From: JAICWP01 sp035252015
GTDB taxonomy: Bacteria; Acidobacteriota; Terriglobia; Terriglobales; Acidobacteriaceae
DNA: 16,487 bases
Assembly (NCBI GenBank): GCA_035252015.1
Contig: DATFDP010000136.1
Location: 1 to 16,487 of the forward strand
Reading direction: 5' to 3'
Part shown: in pieces, positions 14,762 through 16,487 of the stretch
Position numbering within the stretch: the first letter of the stretch is position 1
Layout of the letters: each line of letters begins with the position of its first letter
Position numbers and translations under genes: made by a program
Notes under the pieces: generated by a model
What the model saw: the letters and a program-made list of their open reading frames with translations, nothing else
What the model was told of the DNA's origin: nothing
The model's database searches: none

Positions 14762-15334
14762 ATGAACAAACTAACCTCGATTGCGGCAGTAGGCTTAGTG
14801 GTAATGGCTGGTGTGTTAACGGGGTTGTCACAAGAGATGGCAAGTAAGGACGCTCCTAAGCCACCGCTGACCGGCTCCCGGGCGGTGCTCGAGTCGTGGA
14901 ATGAGATTGGCGGGAAATTGATTGCCATGGCGGAAGACTTCCCCGAGGACAAGTACGATTTCAAGCCCAATCCGGCGCAGCGCACCTTCGCCGAACAACT
15001 CCTGCACGCTGCCGGCGATAACTACTTCTTTACCAATCTGGCGCTGGGACAAAAGCCCCCGTCGGAGGAGGGTCCCAAGCGCGACCAGTACAAGACCAAG
15101 GCCGATGTGGTCGCGTTCGTGAAAAAGTCGTTTGCCGACGGCGCGGCAGCCATCAGCAGCAAGGGCGATGCCGGCATGGCCGGCACCGTGACCGATCCTG
15201 ACAGCCATCGCCAGCTTGGCCTTTCTGACCTGGCCTACGCTCTCATCGAGCACTCCGGTGAGCACTACGGTCAGCTCGCGGTGTACTACCGTGTAGCGGG
15301 CCTGGTGCCCCCGGCATCGCGTCCCAAGAAATAA
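14762..15334 (+). CDS. Secreted DinB-family protein
   Basis: The product begins with a signal-peptide-like MNKLTSIAAVGLVVMAGVLTG and continues as a DinB four-helix-bundle. The putative metal-binding histidines are in QLLHAAGDNY and in EHSGEHYGQL (H-x3-H), as in DinB/YfiT-type proteins (H84, H166 and H170 counted from 14756). Many such proteins are thiol- or mycothiol-dependent transferases, others have unknown function. An ATG at 14756 also exists, but it lies only two bases after GGAGG, so the second ATG at 14762, with about eight-base spacing, is taken as the start. The gene ends beside a hairpin at 15339 and overlaps the M48 gene on the opposite strand. Confidence 0.85.
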   Translation: MNKLTSIAAVGLVVMAGVLTGLSQEMASKDAPKPPLTGSRAVLESWNEIGGKLIAMAEDFPEDKYDFKPNPAQRTFAEQLLHAAGDNYFFTNLALGQKPPSEEGPKRDQYKTKADVVAFVKKSFADGAAAISSKGDAGMAGTVTDPDSHRQLGLSDLAYALIEHSGEHYGQLAVYYRVAGLVPPASRPKK

Positions 15335-16338
15335 CAGGCTGTTTCATTATTCAAACAGGGGATCGTGCTGGGTGGGGCATTCCTCGCGCCAGGACGATCT
15401 CCGTCGTGCCTGATGCCCAATTTCATCTCCGTCAATCTTGCTTTAATCTCCTGGAAATCGGAGGTATCCACCTTATAGTGGGAAGCCGGCGGCAGCAAAG
15501 TACTGATCTCCTGCTGAGTTTTTTTGATCCGATCGCTGAGCTGGGCATCGGTGTCAAAAGCCTCTCCGCGGCTGCCGGGCTTTTGCTTCGGGAGGCGCTT
15601 GATCTTCTCAAAAAATGAAGACAGCGCCTGCGGATCATAGCCTGTTTTGTAGAGATATTGGACGGCAAGGAAGTCCGCCTCGGACTCGAAGCCGCGCACA
15701 GGAGGCAAATAGACCGTGTTTATATCCAAGTGGCGAGCCGTCAGCCGGAAGATGCGAGGCACGGAAGCAACCTTTGTCAGTTCCTTGGCTGCCATCTCTT
15801 GGGCGCCGTGACAGGCCGCCACATGAGCAATCTCGTGAGCCATTACTGCTGCCAGCTGACCCTCATCGTCAGCAGCCAGGATCAGACCAGAATCCACAAA
15901 GATGAATCCACCGGGGAAGGAAAAAGCATTGACGTCTTCGGCATCGATGATCTTGAACGTAACCGGTACGCGTGCATCGGAGTTGCGAACCAGATTCTGA
16001 CCTATACGATTCACGTACTCGGTAATAACCCGATCGGTGATGAGTTTGGACCTGGCCTCCACCTGTTGAGCGTCTGAGTGGCCCACTTGGATCTGCGCTT
16101 TCAGATTGTATCGGCTGCCCAGCCCATGGGCGCAGCCGACATCCCGGTTGGCGACAGCGCTGATGTCGCGGATGCTTTCCTCGTGGTAGGCGGCAGTGGT
16201 CCTGGGTCCTGCCTCGCTCTCGTGCACAGCCTTGTTTTGGGCAGGGGAAATGCCATGGAACAGAATCAGTATTGTCAGCGCGAGGAAAAATTCTAAGGCT
16301 CGGGACGCGATATTTGCGCCGAGCCTACTTGGACCCAT
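15286..16338 (-). CDS. M48 family zinc metallopeptidase, exported
   Basis: The 350-residue protein starts with a signal-peptide-like segment (ALEFFLALTILILFHGISPAQ). The active site is AHEIAHVAACHG (H168, E169, H172), with a third ligand likely E218 in GFESEADFLAVQYL. The preceding NAFSFPGGFIFVDSGLIL block is typical of M48 proteases such as BepA-like enzymes, which work in envelope quality control. It is probably periplasmic. The last 40 or so residues, after ARLTEMKLG, do not look like the usual family tail and are encoded by DNA overlapping a hairpin, a REP-like half-site and the end of the DinB gene. The original stop may have been lost. The start codon overlaps the stop of the upstream gene by 14 bases, suggesting translational coupling. 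Confidence 0.9.
   Translation of the reverse strand: MGPSRLGANIASRALEFFLALTILILFHGISPAQNKAVHESEAGPRTTAAYHEESIRDISAVANRDVGCAHGLGSRYNLKAQIQVGHSDAQQVEARSKLITDRVITEYVNRIGQNLVRNSDARVPVTFKIIDAEDVNAFSFPGGFIFVDSGLILAADDEGQLAAVMAHEIAHVAACHGAQEMAAKELTKVASVPRIFRLTARHLDINTVYLPPVRGFESEADFLAVQYLYKTGYDPQALSSFFEKIKRLPKQKPGSRGEAFDTDAQLSDRIKKTQQEISTLLPPASHYKVDTSDFQEIKARLTEMKLGIRHDGDRPGARNAPPSTIPCLNNETACYFLGRDAGGTRPATR
15339..15358. terminator. Hairpin at the DinB/M48 convergence
   Basis: CTGTTT (15339-15344) and AAACAG (15353-15358) flank CATTATTC. It begins four bases after the DinB stop codon, and lies inside the M48 reading frame on the other strand. No strong U-tract follows on either strand; the minus-strand side is slightly T-rich. 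Confidence 0.4.
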
Positions 16339-16487
16339 GGCCCTGCAAGCGAATTGATTTCAGGACAAACTCCTGGGCCAGGCTGGTGGCGACGCGTTCA
16401 GCGGTGCTGATGCCAAAGTTCACGAATACCAGCCCGGTGCCGCGATTCGACTGGGGATAGTAAAGATTAGAGATGCCCGACGAGGCC
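16325..16487 (-). CDS. Hypothetical protein with NLYYP motif, partial (N-terminus outside window)
   Basis: The minus strand has an open frame entering from the right edge and ending at TAG (16325-16327). The visible 53 residues include GISNLYYPQSNRGTG, LVFVNFGISTAERV and a basic tail. A similar 'NLYYP' C-terminus is common in exported acidobacterial hypotheticals, so this is probably the end of such a protein; that statement is from memory and not checked. Its end overlaps the M48 start codon by 14 bases, suggesting the two are translated from one message. Confidence 0.65.
   Translation of the reverse strand, partial: ASSGISNLYYPQSNRGTGLVFVNFGISTAERVATSLAQEFVLKSIRLQGHGSK

Noticed and set aside
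16071..16085. GTGGCCCACT resembling the left arm of the REP-like repeat
   Set aside because: It lies inside a well-conserved part of the M48 coding region with no matching second arm, so probably chance.

Overview
The window looks like chromosomal DNA of an acidobacterium (Acidobacteriota, Terriglobia/Koribacter-like). This is inferred from moderately high GC, the protein families (secreted DinB, DUF3237, BIG2-type lipoprotein, BNR/Ycf48-like secreted repeat protein, M48 protease beside an 'NLYYP' hypothetical), and GC-rich palindromic repeats of the REP type. No rRNA, tRNA, CRISPR array, phage or IS element was seen.

Layout. 1-153: start of an ABM-type monooxygenase gene (-), cut by the window edge. 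502-2751: hybrid sensor kinase (-) with receiver and C-terminal PilZ domains. 3053-3766: secreted double-cupin-like protein (-). 3767-4350: no convincing full-size gene, but a possible 34-codon zinc-ribbon ORF. 4351-5130 (-) and 5174-5857 (+): divergent methyltransferase and alpha/beta hydrolase, followed by a DUF3237 gene (+, 6037-6597). 6670-9677 (-): lipoprotein, BNR-repeat protein and MFS transporter, all one direction. 9959-11090 (+): a small unknown protein and an unusual degenerate receiver/HisKA protein with no ATPase domain. 11166-11417 (-): small helical protein. 11418-12153: gene-poor, repeat-rich stretch with a REP-like palindrome, inverted heptamer repeats and a promoter plus near-perfect Shine-Dalgarno site in front of a 14-codon ORF. 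12154-12768 (-): flavin prenyltransferase UbiX, divergent from a 560-residue ChaN/Tiki-like protein (+, 12925-14607). 14762-15334 (+): secreted DinB protein, convergent with and overlapping an M48 protease gene (15286-16338, -). The protease start codon overlaps the end of another partial gene at the right edge.

The genes do not form one obvious pathway. Sensible units are lipoprotein/BNR/MFS (possible secretion-linked operon), the 9959/10395 pair (signalling), the hydrolase/DUF3237 pair, and the right-edge gene with the M48 protease (translationally coupled).

The least ordinary items are the REP-like elements that supply the C-termini of two proteins, the strong translation start on a 14-codon ORF at 11897, the possible zinc-ribbon microprotein at 4150-4254, the pseudo-receiver/HisKA protein, the kinase-PilZ fusion, and the long unknown C-terminal half of the ChaN-like protein.
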